Of a stretch of DNA of 64,000 nt, positions 34,301 to 47,542 are shown in pieces. This stretch comes from Tribonema minus. Lineage: Eukaryota; Sar; Xanthophyceae; Tribonematales; Tribonemataceae. The DNA lies in the NCBI GenBank assembly GCA_017506865.1, contig JAFCMP010000148.1:62001-126000 (forward strand), in the 5' to 3' direction. Within the stretch, counting starts at the first letter, position 1; the number at the start of each line of letters is the position of its first letter. The position numbers and the translations under genes were made by a program. The notes below the pieces were generated by a model that did no database searches, was not told where the DNA came from, and saw only the letters and a list, made by a program, of their open reading frames with translations.

Positions 34301-37300
34301 CGTGAAACCGGCGACAGTTGCCGCGTGCTGCGCCGCAGCATCCGCAAGCGCCGCCGCCTGCGCCTCCCGCAGCCGCTCCAGCTCCGCCGCATGCTCCTCT
34401 GCGCAGCTCTTGACGGCCGCAATCCTGTCAGCCAGCGCCGCAGCAGCGCTCGCCTCCGCCGCCGCAGCGTGCGCGCCGCGCAGCGCCGTCAGCTCGGCGT
34501 CGTACTCCGCGGCGCAGCGCGCGAGCTCCGCGTCCTTGGCGCCGATGACGGCGGCGTGCTGCGCGGCCAGCTCCGCCAGGGCCGCCGCGTGCCCATCGCT
34601 CAGCGCGGCGGCGCGCGCCTCGTGCTCGGCCGCGCAGCGCTGCAGCGCCGCATCGAGGGCCGACGCGTGCTGCGCGGCGGCGGCGGCGAGCGCTGCCGCG
34701 TGAGCCTCGCCCAGCGCGGCAGCGACGCGCTCCTCCAGCTGAGCGCTGCTGCGCTGCCACTCCTCGTCCCTAGCGGCGAGCGCCGCCGCGTGCCGCGCCT
34801 CCGTGGCGTCGGCGGCGCTGCGCAGCGCCCTCGCTGACGCCGCCTCGTGGCGCGCCGCCGCCGCCGCGAGCGCCTCCTGGTGCTCGCGCACGAGCGCCAG
34901 CGCTCCGCTGTCCATGCCCGCCGCCATCTGTGCCAGCTCCCCATCCTTGGCGGCTGCCGCTGCCGCCAGCGCCGCAGCATGCTCCTCTCGCATTGTGCTG
35001 AGAGCTGCAGCATGAGACTCGCGGAGACCCGCCAGCGCTGCCTCGTGCACGGACTCCAGAGCCTCGAGCGCGGCCACGTGTGCCGCCGCTGCCGCCGCCG
35101 CGTCGCCACGCAGCGCCGCTGCCGCCGCCGCGTGCTCCTCCGCAGCGCACTCGGCGTCGTGCCGCAGCGCAGCAGCCTCGCTGGCGTGCGCGGCCTGCGC
35201 AGCGGCGAGGCGGTCCGCGTGCTCCGCTGCACAGCGCTCAACCTCGGCGTTGCCGCTCGCCGTCACAGCGGCCAGTGCCGTGGCGTGCGCCGCTGCCGCG
35301 CGCGCTGCCGCCTCTTCTTGCATCCGCACCATCGCCGCAGCCTCTTCAGTCTTCTCCGTTTCGAGCGCTGCCAGCACTGCGGCGTGCTGCGCAGCGGCGT
35401 CGGCGAACGCAGCGGCATGTGCTTCGCTGAGCAATGCCACCTGCGCACCACATGCCGCCTCTGTTGCCGCTAGTCGCTCCTCGAACTCATGCTGTGCGGC
35501 CGCCGCCTCCCGCTGCAGCTCCTTGAGAGCGGACAGGGCAGCGGCGCCTTCCGCCACAGCGCGCGCAAGCTCCGTGGCGTGCGATTCGCCGAGTGCTGCC
35601 ACCTCTGCCGCGTGCGCCGCTTCGGCGGCGAGCACGCGCTCCTCGAGCGCACCGCACAGCGCCGCCGCCTCCGCGTCCTTCGCCGCCGTCAGCGCCGCCA
35701 GCGCGGCCTCGGCGTCTGTGGCGGCGGCGGCGAGCGCGGTGGCGTGCGCCGCGCTGAGCATTGCGACCTCGCTGCGCGCGCGCTCCTGCCGCTCGGCGTC
35801 GCGCTGTGCGAACGTCGACAGCGCCGCGGAGTGGTCGGCGGCGACGGCGGCGGCGATGGCGTCCGCAAGCGCCGCCGTGTGCGCGTCGTTCAGCTGCGCG
35901 ACGTGGGCGGCATGCGCGACGTCAGCAGCGCTCAGGCGCGCGCGCAGCTCCGCCGCCTCCTGCTCCTTGAGCGCCTCGAGGGCTGCCAGCGCAGCAGAGC
36001 AGTCGGCGGATTTGGCCGCGGCGGCGGCGTGCGCTGCGTCGAGCGCCGCCACCTGCGCCTCGTGCGCGGCGCTCATTTCCTCGGTCAGCCGCGCCCGCAG
36101 CTGCTGCAGCTCCACGTCTTTTGCCACCGCCAGCGCCGCGAGCGCAACGCCGCGGTCGCTCTCCGCTGCGGCGGCGGCAGCAGCGAGCGCCGCCGCATGC
36201 GCCGCCTCGGCTCGTGCTACCCGCGCTTTGCACTCCGCGCCGACCATGCGGAGACGGTCCGAAAGCTCGCTCGAGCGCTGCTGCAGCGCGTCGTCGCTCG
36301 CCGCCTCCAGCGCCGCCAGCGCCGCGGCGTGCGCCTCGCGGAGCGCCGCCAGTTGAGCCGCGTGGCCCGCTTCAGTAGCGCTCAGTTGCTCGCGCAGCTC
36401 GTCTTCGCGCCGCCCGATCTCGCGGCCCTGCGCCGCCGCTGCCGCCGCGGCAGCCGCGGCGCGCTCTGCAGCAGCTTCCGCCAGCGCCGCCGCGTGCGCT
36501 TCGCGTAGGCTCGCAAGCTGAGCGTTGCGGTCAGCGTCAGCAGCGCTCAGGTGCTCTTGAAGTTCGGCGCGCAGCTGTTGCAGCGCTGCCTCGTGCGCGG
36601 CGTCGAAAGCTGCGCGCTCTGCGGCGGCGGCGGCTGCGGCGTTCGTCAGCGCGGCGCTGCACGTTTGCTCCTCCCTGGTGGGTCAGCGAGCAATACACGA
36701 AGGGTATGACATAGCGGCGGTGAATGGTGAAGTGCCCTGCGTGGTGGGATGCGATGGAGCTGCAGGGGCTGGGGGCCAGCATCCTATGACTAGTGAGATC
36801 AGATCCTAGCTTCGATCGGCAGGCCAGAGCAGCACCGCAATCCCACGGTCACGCACAGCGAAGAACAGAACACTAGGACGGGACTACCAGACATCAATGT
36901 TAAGTTCAAGCTGAGACAGTCAGAGCTTCGACCAAGTGTAGGCCTGTGCAGCTGCGGCGAGAGCGCACAGACACACACAGAAAGCCTGCCTGCAGGGCCG
37001 ATCGGAGTCCCCACCAAAACATTGCATACTTCTGTGCAGCAAAAGGGTCAGGGTTAGGGCCGGGCTTAGCGTTGGCGAGCCGACCCCCTGCCATGCACGC
37101 CTACATACATACCCTACCTGAGCGCTGCCTCGAGGCGCTGAGCATCGCTGCGCGCCGCCGCGAGCTGCGCGCGCAGGTCGGCGACGCCCGCCGTCAGCTT
37201 CTCGTGCAGCGCCGCCAGGAGCGCGCTCTGCTCGGTCTGCGCATCGGCGAGCGCGTCCTCGTGCGCGCGCGTGATGGCGGCGATGTCGGCGTGCGCGCGC

Positions 37301-40300
37301 GCCTCTATGTCCGCTAGTGCCGCCTCGTACTGCAGGAATAGGTGCACGTGCGCAAAAGGGGTGTGGTCAGCGTCTGCGTGTTTTGAGCGCACGGCGGCGC
37401 CCTGCGCAGCGCCGCGAGCGAGTGAGCACGATATTTTCTGTACTTCAGGTATTGTTGTTCAACATGTGTGCCTGGGCGGCGCTATGGTCAGCTTCTGCAT
37501 GTTTTCAGCGCGCGGCAATGCCCCGCAAGCGCCGCGAGCGAGAGCACGGTATGCTCTGTGCTTCATGTACTGTAGTTGAACGCATCTGAAGCCTCGGCGT
37601 CTGTGAGTGCCGTCTCGCACTGTGTGAGAAGGACAAGAGCGAGAGAGACGGTGGTAAGATGGGACTTGGTGGTGTAGAGCGCTTTGTGTGCCCAATAAGC
37701 GCCTCCAAAACCGAGAATGCGCGACGCAGTACGCTTGTGGCATGTATCGCACCGAACTACCTACAGCCTAGGCTTTTGACGTATAGGTAAGTTTCAAACT
37801 TGTTCGACCACACTCAAAAACTCTGTTGTCTTTGATGCGCAGCAACCGCTGCATCCATGCAGAGCGCCGCCACAGCGCCGCAGCAGTGTCGTCACCTGCT
37901 CCTCCAGCTCCGCGCGGAGCGCCGCAAGGGCATCCACCGCCTCCGCCGCCGCCGTCGCATCCGCCCCGGCGGCGCGCATTGCCGCGACACTGAGCGCTGC
38001 CGTCTCGGCCTCGCGCCGCCGCCGCAGCGCCGCCGTCGCTTCCGCGTTGAGTGCTGCCATCTCTGCCGCGTGGTCGCGCCTGAGCACTGCCATGTCTTCG
38101 GCGTGCGCCGTGCGCGCCGCGGCGAGCGCGCTCTGCCCCTCCTGCAGGCGCCAGCGCAGTAATACGGCGGCGTCAGTGCCCGCACGCAGCCACGCACATT
38201 GCAGGATGCGGCAGCGTCAGTACCCGCAGCAGCCACGCACACGGCAGTATACGGCAGCGTCGGTACCCGCACGCAGCCACGTACACTGCGCGGGGGCGGA
38301 TCGGTACGAAGGGTGAGATTCGGTGCGGGTGTACACGTCTGCTCTGCGAGCAGGGACGCCGCAGAGCGCAGCGCGTGTTTGGGCCGGGTGTACATTGGTG
38401 AACCCACCCTTACGGGTGAGCGTTGACAGAAACCAGCCCCACTGCTGCTGCGCTTATGTGCTATGCGTGCCCCTCTGAGGTGAGGCAGAGCTCGTGTGAT
38501 GGCGTCGTCGCTTCACAATGTTAACCTCAGGCGGAAGCACGCCCGACAAGGCCCACGCAGCAGCGGCGCTCACCTCGCGCGCCGCCGCTGCCTCCGCCGC
38601 CGCCGCCGCGCAGCGCGCCTCCGCCTCCGCGGCGCGCGCTGCGTGCGCGGCGGCGGCGGCGGAGAGCGCGTCGCTGTGGCCGCGCGCGGCGCGCGCGAGC
38701 GCGTCCGCGCGCGCGGCGTCGCGCTGCTGCAGCGCCGCGTCGCGCGCCGCCGCGAGCGCCGCGACCGTCGCCTCGTGTCCCGCGACGAGGGCGGCGAGCG
38801 CTGCTGCGTAGGCCTCGCGCAGGCCGGCGGCGCGCGTGTGGTGGCCGCCGGCGATCGCTGCTAGGGTCTCCGCGTGCGCCTTGTCGCGCGCCGCGAGCGC
38901 CGCCGCGCCGCGCAGCGCGTACTGCTCGGACATGGCCTCCTGTGGGGGGCCGCAGGGGGGGGGGGGGGGGGGGGGGTCAACGGCACGTGTAGGTCCTGTT
39001 GGGCTCAGTCGCAGGTCGATGGGTGATCTTGTCGGCTTACTGCTGGGGTCAGCGTCAGTGACCAATCAAGTAGGGGCAGGGTCAAGCTGTTTCTAAGGGG
39101 GATTGCGAGCATGTACAACGGCCTAGCCCTACCCCTTGGCAACTTCAGTGCTCCAGAAGTCAAACGAGCATGGGAATTACTTGCAGACATCTACAATGGC
39201 ATGTGCACTCGGCACTGTCTGCAGCGCTCCACATGGCGTACTCTGGCCGTGTCATGACACACATGGCAGAATCCAGGGGGGGGGGGCACATGGTGGAGGA
39301 CGTAGGGGAGGATCCCGAGATGCCATTTGGCGGCGGCGGCGTTTGAGTGTTGTCGTTGAGACACTTTCAGACTGTCACACGACATGTAGATTCCGTACAG
39401 CAAGCTTCAAGTTGGATGCCATTCATCTGGGCTTTTTCGCGCCCTGAGCGAGAATTAATAAAAATTACAAAACCGACTTCGGAGTACATACCCCAGCACA
39501 CACACCCTATGTCGAGGCCTGTGCCGCACCTGCGCCTGCACGAGCCCATTGCGTAGCACACACACAGAGTCTACACCCACATGACAATATACCCATACAC
39601 GCCTACATATCCCCCACCCACCCCCCTTGTATCAACCCCCACCTGCGCCTGCGCGAGACCATCGCGCAGCAGCACGCGCAGCCGCGTCACCGCGCCGCCG
39701 CCCGCGCTCGCCTCGCTGGCGCTGCGCACGTGACCGTCTAGCAGCGACGGCGACCCCGCTGCTGAGCCCTGACGCGGCGTGCCTGCGGACGTGCGCCGGG
39801 GGGAGCTGCGAGGGCTCCAGGCGCCTGTGCGGGGGGTGCGCGAGGGGGTGCTGGTGGGGCTGCCGAGGGGGCTGGCGGGGCCTGCGGCGGTTACGCGGGC
39901 GGTTACAGACTGAGCGGTGTGGTTTATTGCATACTTCAAGTGTGTGTTAGAAGTACACGTACTGCGCGGCGTGTGGCTCCACATGCACGTATATGGACCT
40001 CAAACTATACAGGTATGTATCATGGAATGGGTACTTCTGTCGCTCAAGGATGACGCGAGACGTGCCCTCTCCTGGAACTACTTACATACTGAAAGTACAT
40101 CAAGTGCGATGGAACTTCAGAATTGTACGGGATGCACGCTTCTCGGAAGTGCACCACGCGACGGCGCGCACGGCCAGCGGTGGGTGTGCTCTGAGCCGAT
40201 GTCCCAGGTGCCGAGCGCTGCCATGGACTTCAATTTTGAAGTAGGTCACCACCAGCACCAATTTCCATGCCAGACAAGCCGGGGTCCTCGTCCTGCCTTT

Positions 40301-43300
40301 CACGATGCGTTCAGTGCGCCGCTTGAAGCGCCTTCACCCACACAGCACGATATGCTACTTTGTACATACTTCTACATACATGTAAGACCCATCCCGTGGC
40401 GCGCCTCGTCAAGAGAGTGGGTTGAGACTAGAGACTCAGGAGAGCGAGTCAAGAGACCCGAGCGAGTGACTCCCAACAGTCAAAAGACAAGGCACCGAGT
40501 CAGCCGCATCCTCGCATCACTCGGGGTCAGCTACAGCAAATCTGCTCAGGCCCACTTGTGCACACAAACATTGAGCCGTCCCCAGTCCTTTCTGGTACTT
40601 CAGCTTGAAGTGTTGCCTCACGCGCACTCGCGGCCGCCCGCACACGTTATCCCAAAAACCGCACGCGTTCTCGCAAGACACGTACATCGACCCTTCCCGA
40701 AAGCAGGCCACGCGTGACAGCCCAAACACACCGACACCCGCACACAAACAATACATACCTGCCCCGGTCATGCAGTCCTGCAGCCACGCGGCGAGGTCCT
40801 GCTGCAGCGCGGTGACGAGCTCCGCGACCCCCCCGGGGCCCCAGTCCCCCTGCGGCTGGGGCGCGTCCCCCTGCTGCCGAGCGCTGTCGCGCTGCAGCAG
40901 CTCCGCAGCAGCGAGCTCGCGCCGCAGGTCTGCCACCAGGACCTGGTGCTGGGCCTCTGCGAGCTCTGCCGCGCGCCTGCAATAGTGACGAGTTGGAGCG
41001 TCGCCGTGTTATAGTTAGATTGAAGTTGTTGTTGAAGATGCGCCGCAGGTCGGCTACTAGGACGTGGTGCTGGGCCTCAGCCAGCTCCGCCGTGCGTCTG
41101 CGGTGGTATAGGTTAGAGTACAAAAGGAGCGCGTCGCCGCGTTAAGATTGAGTTGAAGCAACTGTTGAAGCTGCCTCCGTTGGTTCGCCGCGCGCCTGCA
41201 ATACCAACATCACAGCACGAGTGGAGCGTCGACGCGTTCAGGTGTGGGTGAGGTAGCACTTTGTGTGCCATCAAAGATACCTCCGGCGCCGGCTTCAATA
41301 ATTGAGAGGGATACGTGCGTGCAACAGGAGCGAGCAGCTGCGGCGCCTGAACGGTGATGCGCATGGGCTTGAGCGCTGATGCGCAGCAGCAGCTCTACGG
41401 CGGCGGTGGCAGACGCTTGGTACGAACGGGCTGCGCGATCGTGACCCCAACTTAGTGGAACCCTGATCTCAGTTACAAAGCCTGCCGCCAACCCTTGACC
41501 TATTCTTGAGCTCGACATCCCTCTTTGCATCATCCGGCAACGCCTGTCGTGCATGTGCGCTGCTGAGCACTGCACAAGCAGCGGCGGCAGCAGCGCGCTG
41601 ACGGCCTTGGACATCTCCCCAGCATCTCTTGCCCACCAGTTTGGGGCCGCCAGCTGCTGGCCCGTGTCGCTGGCCTGAGCTGACGAGCGCGCGATGCAAG
41701 TCACTCTACAGAAACCTGACATTCCACTGCGCAGCACCCATTCTTTGGACTTCTCCGTGGCAAATTCACGCTAACCCAAAACCTAACCCGAACCCTAACC
41801 CTAACCCAAATTTCAACGCTAAGCTGACCCCGCTAAACCTAATCCTCCTATCCCTAATGCTGAGCGTTGGGTACTCACGCGGCGGCTGCGGCGCGCTGCG
41901 CTGCCTTGGACTTCTCCGCGGCGAGTTCGCGCTGGCATGCCTCCAGCGCCGCGCGCGCGGCGCCGCTCTGCCTCCTGAGCGCTGCGCTCTCGCTCTTGAC
42001 GGCGTTTGCCTGCGCGGTGGCAGGCAGTGCGGTGCATCGCGTTGCAATGGTGGCTCTTGCGTCAGCAAGGCTCAGTCACACAACTAGTATATTTGGCAAC
42101 AGCCGCGGCGGCGGGCGGCGCATTGCGGCGCGTCACGGCGGCGGCTCTTGCGTCAGCATGGCTCAGTGACGCCATTGAGTGGTTTCGTGTGAGAGCGAAT
42201 GCGGCGTAGGCGACGCGGTGACAACGGCTCACGCATCAGCAGCGCTCGGTCACACCTCCAGCTCAATAAATAACACCGGAAGAATAGGAAGCCAAAGCTC
42301 GCTCCTGTCATGGTCAAGGTACCTAGCTGTGGGGAGTTGAAGTCATGGCGCGGTCGGCGCTTGAACACGCGTTGCCTGCGACGACCGCGCGCGCAGCAGG
42401 ATGGTGTTGCTGATGGCAACGTAATGTTCATCGACATGAAAATATGACATTTGAAGTACTGCATTGACCTCGACTGAGGCAATGAGGTGGACCTGACCTC
42501 CGAACAGGACACTTGAAGTATGAGGGACCACTGGCAGTAGTGACGCCCCCCCATTGCCTAACCCTAACCCTAACCCTAACCCTAACCCTAAGCAGCAGAA
42601 TGTCGCAAAGGATATGAAGCCCACAAAAACATGTACTCATGCCGCGCCGTTTCACAATGCACAGGATCGCCGCAACAAGGCCATAGTACTGGTCAATACA
42701 ACAATGCTGCTCTGATTTTCACCTCCTGTGCAGACGAGGCACCTTGCAGCTCGACAGTACGGCAACTGTGGCGAGCACGTGTGCACCAAGACAGATGACG
42801 TCGTTGCATGTTGAAACGTGCTGCCGTTAGTGCACCACCATGCACCTGGGAGGCGCGTGTTGTCACCCACATCATGGTGCTTTGCCCCCCCCCCCCCCCC
42901 CCTCCAGAAAGGCCCGCAGCATTTGAGGCATTGGCAGGAATATCCTTGCAGTACATGGTCGAAACTCCAGAAAATGCTCACCTGCTGGACGACCTCCTCG
43001 CCAGATGAGCCTGCGGCCCCGAGAGCGTGCGCGACGCTCGCCATGGCCTGCCGCAGCGTCGCGCACTCGTGCCTGAGCGCCAGCAACTCATCCTGAATCA
43101 AGGGAGTTCAAGTTCAAGTAGGGGTTAGGGCTAGAATTGGGGCTGGACCAGGGCAAGCGTTGGCTTGGAGTGGTGGCGCAGTGCTTACATTGATGTTTTG
43201 CGCACTCGTGCCTGAGCGTCACAACTCATCCTGAATTGAGAATTGGGTTTGAGGTAAGGGCTATGCCAAAGTTTGCTTGAGGTCGTGGCACACTTGAAGT

Positions 43301-46300
43301 TGTATATTGAAGTTGTCATGCACTGTTGTCTGAGTGCCAGCAACTCCTATTGACCCAGGGAGTTCAAGTTCAAGTAGGGGTTAGGACCAGCATGAGGGCA
43401 AGCGCGTCCTGAATCATGAGGTAGGTTCAAGTACTACTAGTAGGGTTAGGGGTAAGGACCACTAGGGTTAGGGCAAGGTTCGGGTTGAAGGTGTTGCGCA
43501 CTGCCTAGACTGAACTTTTGGCGCGATGATGGAACATCATGCAACAAGTGCAGTAGAAATCCACTGCACGCAAAAGCACTGCCTAGACTGAGCTTATGAC
43601 GCAGTTACGGAATGTCATGCAACAAGCGCTTTGCGCGGTAGGAGTCCGCAGCATGCAAGAGCTCTGCGTTATGCTGCATGTTCTCTCCGCGGCTGTGGCA
43701 TGAGTGCCCGCCGGTGCCAAGGGTTACGGGGGGAAGGGTTGTAATCATGATCAGGTTAAGGATCAGGGTTGTGCCACTCATGAAGCTGCAATGCCTACTG
43801 TACACACCACCAAGGGCTCGTCAACCCGAAGCAGGGGCCGTACTGAAGCTGCAATTCCCACTGTACATGACACCAAGCGGGAAACCTTCTGCAAACCTCT
43901 TCCGAGACACGTGTTCTCGTCATCAGTGCAACAACGGCGCCCGTATACGCCACCAAGAAGCTGATGTTGCTGCATGACCCTGCAAAACCCGTGTTCTCAC
44001 CATCGCGGCGGTGTCCAGTGCCGCAATACCCTCTGCACATGTCACCAAGCAGCAGACCTGCTGCACGACTCCGCACAATACGTGTACCCACCATTGGCTA
44101 ACCCTAACCCTAATGCCGGCGCCTGATGGTGCGGTGGCACCTATCCAAAACAGGTGCAATACCTGCTGTATACGCCACCAAGCAGCACATCTGCACCACT
44201 GTCCAGGATACAAGCTCTCACCACTGGTATCACGATGGCGGCGGCGGCGGCGGCGCGGCGGACAGTCGCAATACCTACTGTATATGCCATCGAACAGCAG
44301 ACTTTACTGCACAACGCTCCACAAAACAAGCTCTCAATACACAATCGATACAAAGACGGTGCCCAATGACGCAGCGGACGGCCGCGATACCTACAGTATA
44401 CGCCATCACGCAGCACTGCTTCCCGACCCACCCTCAACGAAGTGTTCTCACCATATCCACCAGTGGCACAGCGCCGCCACTCGATGACGCGGCGGCATCT
44501 GTTGAAACAGCCTCAATAGCATGTACGTACTGTATGCGCCATCGAGCAGCAGACTTTGCTGCACAACCCTCCAAGATGTATTCCCACCACTGGCACAACG
44601 ACGGGGCCCGGCGACGCGGCAGCACCTATGCAAAACAGCCGCAATACCTACTGTAGACGCCATCAAGCAGCTGTGCTGCGCAGTCGACCCCCCAAACGTG
44701 TTCTCACCATTGGTACAACGACGGCGCCCGGCGGCGCGGCGGCGGCTGTTGCCGTGCCCTCATCTTGCATCGGCGGCGGCGGCGGCGCCAGGCGAATGCT
44801 TTGCAGCGCCGCAGCGGCCACCTCGCTCGCCTGCAGCGCAGCGCGCAGGCGCTCCACCTGTCGCGCGATGGCAGCGGCAACATCAAGCATGAAGATGTGA
44901 TCTTGTCCACCTGATGGCTATGTTCTATGCATAGAGGTATAATCTGTGTGTTTCTTCTTTTATGGTTGAGTCTTGCTTGGAGCGTAAAGACAATGGAGAC
45001 TTTACTGCAGTTATACGCAGCGCGCAGGCGCTCCACCTGCCGCGCAAGAGCGTTGACGCCGTCAAGCTGTATGTGAAGCAGGGGCGATGCTCTCAATGCA
45101 TCATTGTGTATGTGCACAGATGCAGCGGATGCTCTGCAGCGCGGCAGCGGCCACCTCGCTCGCTTGCAGCGCGGCGCAAAGGCGCTCCACCTGCCACGCG
45201 AGAGCATTGGCGACACCAAGCGCGAATGCAGCATGAGGTCGTGATTTTGTCCACTTCATGTTTGTGGCATATGAGTCTGATATGACGTGCATGTGCTCAT
45301 TTTGCTGAATCCCATCTAGGGCGCAATAACGACTTATAGTTCAATTCAGCGAGGTTCTCGCGCAGCGCGCAGGCACCTGCGGCGCGAGAGCGTTGACGCC
45401 ATCAAGTCGAAAGTGAAGCAGGGGCACTGCTCTCAATGTGTCACGGGGGGGCGTGTACGCATCCTAAGACGTGTATCCTGGTCCATACATACCTCCTCCC
45501 GCAGACCAACAGCAGCCCCCGCCGCGCCGGTGCCTGTCATGAGCTGTATACACACAGCGAGTGCCGTAGGCTGCGAAGGGGCAGTGTAGCGAGCGTAATG
45601 GGACTCATGCACGTATTCTCCCAAGTATACTCCCTTAAGTCTATACATACCTCCTCTCGCAGACCAACTGCCTGGGCAGCCCCGCTGGCGCCGGCGCCGC
45701 TGGCATCGACGGTCTGGACCCTGTTGGCAATGGCCGCGACGGGCACGGCTTTGGCGCGCTGCACGTAGCGCAGCGTAGAGAGCGTCTCGTGGTAGGACTC
45801 GGCCGCGGGGCTGCGGCAGGATGACACAAGACGTTGCCAAAAGAGTTTGCATGAAGTGTTGGAGGGTAAAAAAACGTAGAGCATCGCTGAGAATAAAGTG
45901 TTGTCATATGCATACATAGATATAGATACTGTTCAAACAAAAGTAGTGGTGAGGAGGCGACACAACGTAGCGCAGCGTCAATAGCGTCCCGTGGTAGGAC
46001 TCAGCCGCGGGGCTGCAGACGTATGACACAAAGCGTTGCAATATAGTAGCATTGGCATAGAGATCACATCAAACTTTATAAAGCAGAGAGTATTGCCAGG
46101 CATAAGGTGTTGCCTTATCTACAAAAAAAAAAAAACACAGTGTTGCCGGCCTGTCGGGAGGAGGCAACACAACGTAACGCAGCGTCGGCAGCGTCCCGTG
46201 GTAGGACCCGGCCGGGGGCTGAGGCGGGTTGGCACAGAGCATTGCAGTTAAAATTGGCATGAAGCATCGAAAGTATCAAATCTGAAGCATTGCTGAGAAT

Positions 46301-46571
46301 GAAGATTTGCCATATGTATACATGCATGATTCATTGAAGTGAGAGTATCGCCAATGTGTTGTGGAGACACTTGTGCACAAGGTGAGCCCGACCGGTTCAT
46401 GCGCGCGACGATCACACAAGGTGCTCAGTGGAGAAGCGTATGCGCGCCAGCACTTTGGTTGTTGCCAACCGCGGGGGTCAATTCTCAATCGACTTTCCGC
46501 AACCTGAGGAGGCACGCAACAAAACTGGATTGCTGCTTGCTGCCACGTCCTTCATGCACTTCCGCTTGAGG

Positions 46572-46606
<35 letters not shown>

Positions 46607-47501
46607 AAACCCTGTGGAACATGCAAGATATCATACAGCTCTCGTGCTCACGCAGTGCGTGGGGGTCTCGCACCGCATATGTGGGCTCAGCTGCGGAAGC
46701 AAGTGAGACCAACAGCACCACTGCTCAGCCGCGTACCCGATGGTGGCGAGCATGGTGGTGCGCGATTTGGATACTAGATATTATGCAGCTCTCGTGCTCG
46801 TGCAATGCATGTACGTGTGGGCTCAGCTGACAGCAACTGTGTGCGCACGCGTAGGCGCATACCTGATGGTGGCGAGCATGGTGGTGCGCGAGTTGCCGCC
46901 GAGGCTGTCCCGCAGCAGCCGCGTCAGGACGCTGTTGCGGTACGGCACAAAGTTGAAGTTGCCCGCGTCGCCCGCGTCCGCGGCGCCCCTCGCGGCCTGA
47001 CGAGCGTTGACAGCACGCGTGGCATGTGCATGAGACGCAGTCTGCAAAAATTTCAGCCGTGGTTGACTGTGCTGTCAGGCAACAAGAATATGGAGTGTGC
47101 GCGTTGGACCGAATGCAGTTGTGCTCAACGGCGCTGCCACCGCAGAGCGCCTACTTGCAGCAGTTGCAGCAGCCTACACAGCATCGCTCTGATGAAGTGT
47201 GTAAAGCTGCGCCGCTGCGTGCCTGATGGCCTCGTGCGCACACGCTCCCTCCCCCCCCCAAGGTTTGCCTTCACGAGCAGGCGCCAATCGTCACCCAACG
47301 TTGTCTGCCGCCAGCACCCCCACTTCTAAATGATGCGCACCATACGCGACACTCATGCAACACGAAGCACCTCTCAGCAGTACCTGATACTCAGCCAGCA
47401 AGGTAAGACTAGGCAGCCTACCTTCGCCATGGGTGACAGCGCCACGGGCTCCGACGCGCGCCGCCGCGCCGCCGCGCCGCCGCCGCCGCCGCCGCCGCTG
47501 C

Positions 47502-47542
<41 letters not shown>

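Noticed and set aside
34000-36500. Other long plus-strand frames opposite the kinesin mega-exon
   Set aside because: They are reverse-frame shadows of the coiled-coil repeat, with Ala/Ser or Arg runs and no domain.
43000-45650. FHA domain after the kinesin motor
   Set aside because: Exons 9-12 are Ala/Glu-rich helices with no RxxGxxxx or SxxH pattern; none was called.
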